Origin: Betaproteobacteria bacterium UBA6910 | GTDB lineage: Bacteria > Pseudomonadota > Gammaproteobacteria > Burkholderiales > UBA6910 | Assembly (NCBI GenBank): GCA_002451065.1 | Contig: DKBC01000303.1 | Coordinates: 1 to 8,214 of the forward strand | DNA length: 8,214 nucleotides | Reading direction: 5' to 3' | Shown: positions 1 to 5,328 of the stretch, in pieces | Layout of the letters: each line of letters opens with the position of its first letter | Position numbering within the stretch: the first letter of the stretch is position 1 | Position numbers and translations under genes: made by a program | Notes under the pieces: model-generated | Seen by the model: the letters and a program-made list of their open reading frames with translations, nothing else | Databases searched by the model: none | Told to the model about the DNA's origin: nothing

Positions 1-153
1 TGGTACGACGTGCGGGTGCGCATCTACAAGGCAGCCGCGGACGAGCCGCGGGAAACCTGGCCGCAGTTCGATCCCATGCCGGCGCTGCCGGGCACCTCCG
101 CGCTGACCCGGGCCTGGATGGCGTTTGTCGGCGGAAAGGGAGAGTACAAATGA
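1..153 (+). CDS. soeA: SoeA C-terminal end, molybdopterin sulfite dehydrogenase subunit (partial)
   Basis: An open frame enters from the left edge and codes for 50 residues before a TGA at 151-153. It begins WYDVRVRIYK and ends GGKGEYK. So little is present that no cofactor motif can be seen. The identity rests on position: it overlaps by 4 bases (ATGA, 150-153) a four-cluster ferredoxin subunit that is followed by a DmsC-type membrane anchor, the order of the soeABC operon. SoeA would be the large molybdenum bis-MGD catalytic subunit, which in this family works in the cytoplasm and oxidises sulfite to sulfate. Another complex iron-sulfur molybdoenzyme (for example a polysulfide or DMSO reductase) cannot be excluded from 50 residues, but the sulfur-oxidation context favours SoeA. 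Confidence 0.75.
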   Translation, partial: WYDVRVRIYKAAADEPRETWPQFDPMPALPGTSALTRAWMAFVGGKGEYK

Positions 154-881
154 CCCAGCTCGCCCTGGTCATAGACCTGAACGTTTGCGTCGGCTGCCAT
201 GCCTGCGTCACCAGTTGCAAGGAGTGGAATACGTCCGGCCAGGCGGGCTATCTGTCCGACGACAATCCCTACGGCGCGGATCCGACCGGCTGCTTCTTCA
301 ACCGGGTCCAGACCTTCGAGGTGGGCGAGTATCCCAAGACTCAGACCGTTCACTTTCCGAAGTCCTGCCTCCATTGCGAGGATCCTCCGTGCGTGCCGGT
401 TTGTCCCACGGGGGCGAGCCACAAGCGGGCGGAGGACGGGATCGTGCTGGTGGATTACGACAAATGCATTGGCTGCAAGTACTGCTCCTGGGCCTGCCCC
501 TATGGCGCGCGGGAGCTGGACGAGCACCAGAAGGTCATGAAGAAGTGCACCCTGTGCGTGGACCGGATCTACGACCAGTCGCTGCCCCCCGACCGGCGCA
601 AGCCCGCCTGCGTGCTAGCATGCCCCACCAACGCGCGGCTGTTCGGCGACGTCCATGATCCGGACTCGGAAGTCTCCCTGGCGATCCGCGAGGAAGGAGG
701 GTATCAGCTGATGCCGGAATGGGGCACGAATCCGGCGAATCACTACCTGCCCCGGCGGCGCACCGAGATGCGCATCCGGGAGGAAGAGCTGGTGCGGGCG
801 GACAACCCGCTCAAGGTCGACGGCAAGCTGCCGAAGCCGCGGCTCTCCGAGCCGTCCCTGGACGACGTGACCAGCTGGTAG
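150..881 (+). CDS. soeB: SoeB, 4x[4Fe-4S] ferredoxin electron-transfer subunit of sulfite dehydrogenase
   Basis: This 243-residue protein relays electrons from the molybdenum subunit to the membrane anchor. Four cysteine quartets are visible: C13/16/19/23, C73/76/81/85, C106/109/112/116 and C133/136/154/158. This is the standard set for four [4Fe-4S] clusters in DmsB/PhsB/SoeB-type subunits, and the length fits the family. There is no signal peptide, as expected for a cytoplasmic complex. The ATG at 150 overlaps the soeA stop (ATGA) and follows a GGGAGA ribosome binding site within the end of soeA, so translation is probably coupled. Only 9 bases separate it from soeC. The fold alone would also fit DMSO, polysulfide or tetrathionate reductases. 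The SoeB assignment comes from the neighbouring sulfur-oxidation genes. Confidence 0.88.
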   Translation: MTQLALVIDLNVCVGCHACVTSCKEWNTSGQAGYLSDDNPYGADPTGCFFNRVQTFEVGEYPKTQTVHFPKSCLHCEDPPCVPVCPTGASHKRAEDGIVLVDYDKCIGCKYCSWACPYGARELDEHQKVMKKCTLCVDRIYDQSLPPDRRKPACVLACPTNARLFGDVHDPDSEVSLAIREEGGYQLMPEWGTNPANHYLPRRRTEMRIREEELVRADNPLKVDGKLPKPRLSEPSLDDVTSW

Positions 882-890
882 GGCGAGACC

Positions 891-1868
891 ATGCATCCGG
901 CGCTTTCCGTGCTGTTTCTGACGACCCTGATAGGCGCCGGGCAGGGCCTGTTCCTGGCCCTGTTCACCGTCGACGTCTACGCGGCGCTGGCGCTGTTGCC
1001 CCATCCTCAGGATTCGTTTTATGCCGGAGGGAACGCCCTGGCGCTGGTCCTCCTGGGCCTCGGTCTTGTGGCCTCGTTTTTTCACCTGGGGCACCCGGAG
1101 CGGGGTTGGCGGGCCATTGCCCGCTGGCGCACGTCCTGGCTGTCCCGGGAGGTCATCGTGCTGCCCGCTTTCATGGGAGCGGTTTTTGCCTATGGGGCGG
1201 GCCACTATTTGGGAATGACCACGCCCCTTTTCACGCTGGGCGGCGTGCTCAGCGTTGACCCGACCCTGCTGGTTGGGGCGCTGGCCATGGTGCTTTGCTT
1301 TATCCTGTTCCTGTGCACCGGAATGATCTACGCCTGCATCAAGTTTCTCCAGGAATGGGCCACGCCCCTGACCCCGATCAATTTTCTGCTGCTGGGTTCG
1401 GCCTCGGGATTCACGCTGGCGGCGGCTTATGCGGCGGCGGGCGGCACGCCGGTGGCCGGATTCCTCGGCGGTTGGGCCATCGTCCTGACGCTGTTCGGGC
1501 TTGCCACGCGGGGCGCGAGCCTGATTCGCAATGCCCGGCTCAAGCACAAGTCCAGTCTGCAGACGGCGATCGGGGTCAGGCACCCCCGCATCGCGCAGAA
1601 GGCCCAGGGCGCCATGGGCGGGTCATTCAACACGCGGGAGTTCTTCCACGGCAGCCCCGAGAGGCGCGTGGCGCAAACCCAGTGGGCTTTCGTCGTGCTG
1701 GCATTCCTGGCGCCGGCAGGGCTGCTGGCGGCGGGCCTTGCCGGCGGCGGTGCCGTGCTGCTCGCGGTCGCGTTTCTGGTCCAGTACCTGGGACTGATGG
1801 TCGAGCGCTGGCATTTCTTCGCCCAGGCCCGGCATCCGCAGAATCTTTATTACCAGGCGGTGGCATGA
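891..1868 (+). CDS. soeC: SoeC, DmsC-family membrane anchor of sulfite:quinone oxidoreductase
   Basis: This 325-residue integral membrane protein has about eight hydrophobic segments, at roughly residues 6-28, 48-66, 87-106, 125-148, 164-182, 188-206, 264-284 and 286-306. It carries the DmsC-family signature around residues 66-87, HLGHPERGW followed by TSWLSREV. It would hold SoeAB at the cytoplasmic face and pass electrons from sulfite to the quinone pool. Length and hydrophobic pattern are usual for the family. The ATG at 891 comes 9 bases after the soeB stop with a modest GGGCGAG just upstream. A basic loop at residues 207-235, between the sixth and seventh segments, fits a cytoplasmic location. 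NrfD-type anchors are an alternative family, but the SWLSRE motif favours DmsC. Confidence 0.85.
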   Translation: MHPALSVLFLTTLIGAGQGLFLALFTVDVYAALALLPHPQDSFYAGGNALALVLLGLGLVASFFHLGHPERGWRAIARWRTSWLSREVIVLPAFMGAVFAYGAGHYLGMTTPLFTLGGVLSVDPTLLVGALAMVLCFILFLCTGMIYACIKFLQEWATPLTPINFLLLGSASGFTLAAAYAAAGGTPVAGFLGGWAIVLTLFGLATRGASLIRNARLKHKSSLQTAIGVRHPRIAQKAQGAMGGSFNTREFFHGSPERRVAQTQWAFVVLAFLAPAGLLAAGLAGGGAVLLAVAFLVQYLGLMVERWHFFAQARHPQNLYYQAVA

Positions 1869-1889
1869 GGGCCCTGGCATCACCGGGTT

Positions 1890-1905
1890 TCGCTCCCCGG
1901 AGCGA
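1890..1905 (+). terminator. Small hairpin after soeC, possible weak terminator or pause site
   Basis: The arms TCGCTCC (1890-1896) and GGAGCGA (1899-1905) pair perfectly for 7 bp around a nominal 2-base loop, so in practice 6 bp around 4 bases. Only TTTGG follows, so the T-run is poor and this is not a convincing intrinsic terminator. It sits in the 77-base gap between soeC and the rhodanese gene. Confidence 0.3.
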
Positions 1906-1910
1906 TTTGG

Positions 1911-1931
1911 TATATTACCGAACTTTAATAT
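1911..1931 (+). promoter_or_regulatory. AT-rich patch with -10-like hexamers upstream of rhd
   Basis: In an otherwise GC-rich region, 1905-1932 is strongly AT-rich. It holds TATATT (1911-1916) and TTTAAT (1924-1929), each matching five of six bases of a sigma-70 -10 box, and the overlapping TAATAT (1926-1931). No good -35 box lies at the right distance. It may be the promoter of the rhd-tusA-dsrE2 unit, recognised with the help of an activator. The evidence is base composition and position only. Confidence 0.3.
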
Positions 1932-1945
1932 TCAGCGCGGGGCCG

Positions 1946-2275
1946 ATGTTCTTTTCCTCCGTCAAGAACGTGGACCCGGCCGGCCTGCTGGAGATGCAAG
2001 CTCGCGGCCCGGTGCGCCTCGTGGATGTGCGCACCGACGCCGAGTGGGCCGCGGGGATGATCGGCGGAGCGACGCACCTGCCGCTGCACCTGTTGCCTGT
2101 GAAGGGTGAAGAGTACGGCGACGGCGTGCCGACGGTGTTTTACTGCCGCTCGGGCGCGCGCTCGGCTCAAGCCTGCGCGTTCCTGGCGGCCAAGGGCCTT
2201 TCCAATGTCTACAATTTGGAAGGCGGGATTATTGCCTGGGCGCGGGCGGGGCATTCCCTGTCGGCGCCCGGGTGA
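1946..2275 (+). CDS. rhd: Single-domain rhodanese sulfurtransferase
   Basis: This 109-residue cytoplasmic rhodanese has the active-site loop CRSGARS with the catalytic cysteine at residue 67. Upstream is the family's VDVRTDAEW segment (residues 27-34) and downstream the NLEGGIIAW segment (90-98). The cysteine would take sulfane sulfur as a persulfide from a low-molecular-weight donor and hand it to TusA, encoded next. The frame is open far upstream through soeC, but a rhodanese fold begins only near here. The ATG at 1946 gives the usual length, with a weak GCGGGG just before it. The order rhd-tusA-dsrE2 is a known conserved sulfur-trafficking cassette in sulfur oxidisers, which supports this role over detoxification. 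Confidence 0.9.
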   Translation: MFFSSVKNVDPAGLLEMQARGPVRLVDVRTDAEWAAGMIGGATHLPLHLLPVKGEEYGDGVPTVFYCRSGARSAQACAFLAAKGLSNVYNLEGGIIAWARAGHSLSAPG

Positions 2276-2296
2276 TTCCGAGGCAACATGGGGAGT

Positions 2297-2329
2297 GGGG
2301 CGGCCCGAGTTCCAGCCCCGTATTTTTTT
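2297..2329 (+). terminator. Hairpin plus T7 run between rhd and tusA (terminator or attenuator)
   Basis: GGGGC (2297-2301) pairs with GCCCC (2315-2319). Two further G-C pairs (2302-2303 with 2312-2313) lie inside, with one bulged A. Bases GTA then seven T (2323-2329) follow. This has the form of an intrinsic terminator, yet the tusA ribosome binding site begins two bases after the T-run. Partial termination would lower tusA-dsrE2 transcript relative to rhd, or the hairpin may protect a processed 3' end. Confidence 0.5.
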
Positions 2330-2343
2330 ACAGGAGGTAGTAC

Positions 2344-2571
2344 ATGAATTTCGACAAAGAGCTTGATGCCCGGGGCCTGAACTGTCCCTTGCCCATTCTG
2401 CGCACCAAGAAGGCCCTCGCCGAAATGCAATCGGGCCAAGTCCTGAAAGTCATGGCGACCGATCCGGGCTCCGTGAAGGACATGCAGGCTTTCGCCAAGC
2501 AGACCGGAAATGAACTGCTTTCCTCGGCGGAGGCGAGCGGCGAATACCAGTTCTTCATGAAGAAGAAGTGA
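2344..2571 (+). CDS. tusA: TusA, sulfur-carrier protein
   Basis: This 75-residue TusA-family protein has the defining CPLP motif at residues 14-17, preceded by DARGLN. C14 carries the persulfide. The rest matches the short two-layer fold (PILRTKKAL helix, then VKDMQAFAKQTG). In sulfur oxidisers TusA is an abundant cytoplasmic carrier that takes sulfur from rhodanese and exchanges it with DsrE-type proteins on the way to the sHdr or Dsr enzymes. The start is clear: a strong AGGAGGT (2332-2338) lies five bases before the ATG. The gene sits 68 bases after rhd and 62 before dsrE2, and each gap has a terminator-like hairpin. A role only in tRNA thiolation, as in E. coli, is unlikely in this context. 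Confidence 0.95.
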   Translation: MNFDKELDARGLNCPLPILRTKKALAEMQSGQVLKVMATDPGSVKDMQAFAKQTGNELLSSAEASGEYQFFMKKK

Positions 2572-2597
2572 TCCTGGCGGTCTGCCCGAATTAAACC

Positions 2598-2617
2598 GGC
2601 GCAGCCGCGCCATTTTT
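2598..2617 (+). terminator. Hairpin plus T5 run between tusA and dsrE2 (terminator-like)
   Basis: GGCGC (2598-2602) and GCGCC (2607-2611) form a perfect 5 bp stem with an AGCC loop, followed by A and five T (2613-2617). The dsrE2 ribosome binding site GGAGGT starts at 2621. The short stem suggests incomplete termination or a pause, and the position mirrors the hairpin ahead of tusA. Confidence 0.4.
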
Positions 2618-2633
2618 CCCGGAGGTACCGACC

Positions 2634-3143
2634 GTGGAACCTAAGAAGCTTGCCATTATCGCCACCAAGGGGACGCTCGATTGGGCGTACCCGCCGTTCA
2701 TCCTCTCTTCCACCGCAGCGGCGCTGGGTTACGAGGTCCAGATCTTCTTCACTTTCTACGGGCTCAACCTGCTGAAGCGGGACTTGAGCGGGCTCAAGGT
2801 CAGCCCACTGGGCAACCCGGGAATGCCCATGAAGATGCCGTTCGGACCGAAGTGGTTCCGGGACATCAACTGGAACATTCCCAACGCGGTGCAGGCGGTG
2901 GTTCCCGGCTTCGAGTCCCTCGCGACCGGCCTGATGAAGCAGACCATCGCCCAGAAGGGGGTGGCATCGATTCCGGACCTGCGCCAGCTATGCCTAGACG
3001 CCGAGGTGAAGTTCATCGGCTGCCAGATGACCGTGGACCTGTTCGGTTTCGAGCACGGCGAGTTCATCGACAACATTGAGTACGGCGGCGCCGCGACGTT
3101 CTTTGAGTTCGCCGGCGAGTCCGACATCTGTCTGTATATGTAG
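2634..3143 (+). CDS. dsrE2: DsrE2-type sulfurtransferase (DsrE/F-like, DrsE_2 family)
   Basis: This 169-residue protein resembles the DsrE2 branch of the DsrE/F-like proteins. It has the N-terminal KKLAIIATKGTLDWAYPP, then FFTFYGLNLLK (residues 38-48), and near the C-terminus a conserved cysteine pair, C120 and C130, in LCLDAEVKFIGCQMTVD. The sulfur would sit on one of these as a persulfide exchanged with TusA. C166 near the end is extra. Some DsrE2 proteins are membrane-bound. Here the middle (about residues 60-95) is proline-rich and I see no clear membrane helix, so it is probably soluble. The start is a GTG at 2634, seven bases after a strong GGAGGT (2621-2626). It is the last gene of the rhd-tusA-dsrE2 unit and is followed by a strong terminator. 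Confidence 0.87.
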   Translation: MEPKKLAIIATKGTLDWAYPPFILSSTAAALGYEVQIFFTFYGLNLLKRDLSGLKVSPLGNPGMPMKMPFGPKWFRDINWNIPNAVQAVVPGFESLATGLMKQTIAQKGVASIPDLRQLCLDAEVKFIGCQMTVDLFGFEHGEFIDNIEYGGAATFFEFAGESDICLYM

Positions 3144-3163
3144 TGGATGACGTCAGACGGGTG

Positions 3164-3197
3164 ACGGCCGGCCCCGGTGGCCGGCCGTTTGCTTTTT
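3164..3197 (+). terminator. Strong intrinsic terminator after dsrE2
   Basis: ACGGCCGGCC (3164-3173) and GGCCGGCCGT (3179-3188) form a perfect 10 bp GC-rich stem with loop CCGGT. They are followed by TTGC and a run of five T (3193-3197). It lies 20 bases past the dsrE2 stop and should end the sulfur-relay transcript, implying a separate promoter for the genes that follow. Confidence 0.9.
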
Positions 3198-3201
3198 GTC
3201 C

Positions 3202-3225
3202 ATGCCCCAGCTCCCCGAGGGGCAT
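3202..3225 (+). repeat. Inverted repeat upstream of the second dsrE gene
   Basis: ATGCCCC (3202-3208) and GGGGCAT (3219-3225) form a perfect 7 bp inverted repeat with a 10-base spacer. It lies between the dsrE2 terminator and the next start codon at 3249. It could be an operator or a hairpin in the 5' leader of the dsrE3-lbpA-lip transcript. There is no T-run after it, so it is not a terminator. Confidence 0.4.
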
Positions 3226-3248
3226 CAACCTGACAACTGCATCCTTCC

Positions 3249-3644
3249 ATGTCCGAGAGCCAGCCGGGAGACGGTGACGAGAAGTCGGTGATTATCGTCA
3301 TGACCAGCGGCCCGAGCACGCCTCAGCGCTGTGCGACGCCGTTCTTCATGGGCGCGCTGCTGGCCTCCATGGACGCCCGCGTCACGATCTTTTTCACCAT
3401 GGAAGGGGTGCGTCTCTGCGAACGGGGCGTCGCCGAGAAATTGACGGCGCTGGAGGGTGGTAAGACAATTATCGAGTTCATGAGGGATGCCAAGAATGCC
3501 GGCGCAAAGTTTCATTTGTGCCGGCCCGCATTGCCCGGATATGAAATCGAGGAGCCGGACCTCATCACGGAAGTGGATGAGGTCTCGAGCGGGGGTGTTC
3601 TTGCGGACATGATCCTGAGCAGCGACAAGGTTCTTTTTTTCTGA
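3249..3644 (+). CDS. dsrE3: Second DsrE-family sulfurtransferase (DsrE3-type)
   Basis: This 131-residue protein has a DsrE-like fold: a first strand SVIIVMTSG (residues 13-21), then GALLASMDARVTIFFTMEG (35-53), and an AGAKFHLC segment placing C91 where DsrE proteins carry the active cysteine. C28 and C57 are additional. It resembles the small DsrE3 proteins encoded with sHdr genes, which move persulfide sulfur between TusA and the sHdr system. It is distinct in sequence and length from the DsrE2 protein upstream. The ATG at 3249 has no visible ribosome binding site. A GTG at residue 14 would remove little, and ATG at residue 18 would cut the first strand, so I keep 3249 with some doubt. It is followed 21 bases later by lbpA, with which it should be co-transcribed. 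The DsrE3 subgroup (A, B or C) cannot be decided here. Confidence 0.8.
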   Translation: MSESQPGDGDEKSVIIVMTSGPSTPQRCATPFFMGALLASMDARVTIFFTMEGVRLCERGVAEKLTALEGGKTIIEFMRDAKNAGAKFHLCRPALPGYEIEEPDLITEVDEVSSGGVLADMILSSDKVLFF

Positions 3645-3665
3645 CTCGTCAACAAGGGGAATCGC

Positions 3666-4112
3666 ATGGCGAACGTTAAGGGCTGCAACCTTCCGGACGA
3701 TCTCTACTACAACGTCGAGAACAACGTTTGGGCACGGCGCGAAGCGGATGGCAACGTGACCGTGGGTATGACCGCCTATGCGTGCGCGCTGGCGGGGCAA
3801 ATCGTCTCTGTCACGCCGAAGAAGGCCGGCAAGGCCATCGAGCAGAACAAATCGGTCTCCACCGTGGAATCGGGCAAATGGGTGGGACCGGTGAAGACGC
3901 CGGTTTCAGGGGAGATCGTCGCGGTGAACGAGGATCTTGCAGGCAAGCCGGCCAGCATCAATTCCGACCCCTATGGGGCGGGCTGGATGGTGAAGTTAAA
4001 GCCCTCCAATTGGGACGGGGAGGCAGGAGGTCTGGTGACCGGCGCCGCCGCCGCGTCGGCCTTCGAGGCCAAGATGAATGCCGAGGGCTTCGGGGGCTGC
4101 AGCCAGGCTTGA
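3666..4112 (+). CDS. lbpA: LbpA, lipoate-binding protein of the sHdr sulfur-oxidation pathway
   Basis: This 148-residue GcvH-like lipoyl carrier has its modified lysine at K71 in STVESGKWVGPVKTPVSG. The fold elements around it are GNVTVGMTAYACALAGQIV (residues 29-47) and GEIVAVNEDL (82-91). It is longer than a typical glycine-cleavage H protein and has no gcvT or gcvP neighbours. Instead it sits between a DsrE gene and lipoate-assembly genes, the signature of LbpA, which serves the sHdr complex as a lipoyl-bound sulfur or electron carrier. C7 and C40 lie in conserved-looking positions, and a C-terminal GGCSQA tail adds C145. The start is well supported: AAGGGGA (3654-3660) is five bases before the ATG. 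Confidence 0.92.
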   Translation: MANVKGCNLPDDLYYNVENNVWARREADGNVTVGMTAYACALAGQIVSVTPKKAGKAIEQNKSVSTVESGKWVGPVKTPVSGEIVAVNEDLAGKPASINSDPYGAGWMVKLKPSNWDGEAGGLVTGAAAASAFEAKMNAEGFGGCSQA

Positions 4113-4170
4113 GCGAATCGGCCCGGCCCGGAGCCGCGCCGAGCGCCCTGAGAACAAACGCCGATACACC

Positions 4171-5328
4171 GTGACATCCTGGCTCGAGGTTCTGGCTCGC
4201 GTCGAGGCGCTGGAAGGCATCCAGCTTGACGCCGGGCTGGTGCACCGGATGGAGCGGAGAATGGCGGAAGTGGCGGGCACCCGGGTCGGCGACATTCATT
4301 TCTACACGCCGTCTTTCAAGTCCTTCCGAACTTCCGAGATCGACGGCTGCGGGACGAGCGCCTGGCCCGCCGTCTCGATCACGGGGGCCGACTGCAGCCT
4401 GCAGTGCGACCACTGCAAGGCGAGGATTCTGGAGTCCATGATTCCCGCCCGCAGCCCCGAGGTCCTGTGGTCCGTGGTCAGCCAGCAGATCGAGGCGGGC
4501 GCTCGCGGACTTCTGCTGACGGGTGGGTCCAATCTCCGGAACGAGGTGGAGTACGACCCCTTCTATCCTGTCATTCGCCGCATCAAGGACGCTTTCCCGG
4601 GCTTCCGGATCGCGGTGCATACGGCGCTTGCCGACGAGGCCGTGGCCGGGCGCATGGAAGACGCGGGGATCGACGTGGCGATGTTGGACGTGATCGGGGC
4701 CCAGGATACCGTCACCCAGGTCTACCACCTGCGGCGTTCCGTGGACGATTTCGAGCGCAGCCTGGAGGCCCTGGCGGCCACCCGGATGAAGGTCGTGCCC
4801 CATATCGTCATCGGGCTTCACTACGGGTCCCTGCTGGGCGAATGGCGCGCCCTGGAAATGGTGGTGCGCCACCGGCCCGATGCCTTGGTGCTGGTGGTGG
4901 CGATGCCCTTCTATGCGCCTGAGCATCGGCCCTTCGCGGTCCCGGAAAGCCCCGCGGTCGGGGCATTCTTCCTGGATGCCCGCGAGGCGCTTCCGGACGT
5001 TCCGGTGCTGCTCGGCTGCGCGCGGCCGGCCGGGAGGGTGAAGAGCGAAATCGACGGTTACGCGGTGCTCGCCGGGCTCAATGGCCTGGCCCATCCCTCC
5101 GACGGCATGGTGGAACTGGCGGTGCGCCTCGGCCGCGGCGTGCGCGTGACCTCGGCCTGCTGCTCAATGGCGGTCGGGGAGCAGGTTGCGGCCCTGGAGG
5201 GTGATGGGGGGGCGCTGCAACTTGATGTGGACCAGATCATCGCCCAGGAGCGCGAGCGGCGGCGTCTCGTTTCGCGACAGGGTACGCTGGCTTCGATCCG
5301 GGTCGTCTCGGCGGACGGCCCGGCGTGA
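4171..5328 (+). CDS. Radical SAM protein, lipoyl synthase component of the LipS1/LipS2 type
   Basis: This 385-residue radical SAM enzyme has the iron-sulfur motif CSLQCDHC (CxxxCxxC), with C75, C79 and C82 counted from the GTG at 4171. A LLLTGGSN segment (residues 115-122) fits the SAM-binding GGE-like strand. Its C-terminal half has CARPAGRVKSEID (C283) and TSACCSM (C330, C331), which could bind an auxiliary iron-sulfur cluster acting as sulfur donor. LipS1 and LipS2 are unrelated to LipA and together insert two sulfurs into octanoyl-protein. Placement between lbpA and a lipoate ligase strongly suggests this role. I cannot tell LipS1 from LipS2. An ATG at 4078, inside lbpA, is in frame, but the extra 31 residues look unlike a protein domain, and GTG 4171 is preceded only by a weak GAGAA. 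Confidence 0.8.
   Translation: MTSWLEVLARVEALEGIQLDAGLVHRMERRMAEVAGTRVGDIHFYTPSFKSFRTSEIDGCGTSAWPAVSITGADCSLQCDHCKARILESMIPARSPEVLWSVVSQQIEAGARGLLLTGGSNLRNEVEYDPFYPVIRRIKDAFPGFRIAVHTALADEAVAGRMEDAGIDVAMLDVIGAQDTVTQVYHLRRSVDDFERSLEALAATRMKVVPHIVIGLHYGSLLGEWRALEMVVRHRPDALVLVVAMPFYAPEHRPFAVPESPAVGAFFLDAREALPDVPVLLGCARPAGRVKSEIDGYAVLAGLNGLAHPSDGMVELAVRLGRGVRVTSACCSMAVGEQVAALEGDGGALQLDVDQIIAQERERRRLVSRQGTLASIRVVSADGPA

Noticed and set aside
615..1583. Open frame on the - strand (322 codons) opposite soeB and soeC
   Set aside because: It is rich in Gln, Arg and Gly without motifs, while the + strand has intact ferredoxin clusters and membrane helices.
1295..1945. Upstream extension of the rhodanese frame
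   Set aside because: The frame stays open but runs out of frame through soeC. The rhodanese domain begins at 1946 and homologues of about 109 residues need no extension.
3631..3640. Run of seven T at the end of dsrE3 as terminator or slippage site
   Set aside because: No stem precedes it, and it codes naturally for the last residues LFF. lbpA follows with its own ribosome binding site 10 bases after the stop.
4078..4170. Earlier ATG start of the radical SAM gene inside lbpA
   Set aside because: It adds 31 Arg/Ala-rich residues that overlap lbpA and look like no domain. GTG 4171 directly precedes the first plausible helix. The choice is not certain.
3958..5094. Long open frame on the - strand (378 codons) opposite lbpA and the radical SAM gene
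   Set aside because: The + strand carries clear lipoyl and CxxxCxxC motifs. The antisense product has no family features and the composition of a shadow.
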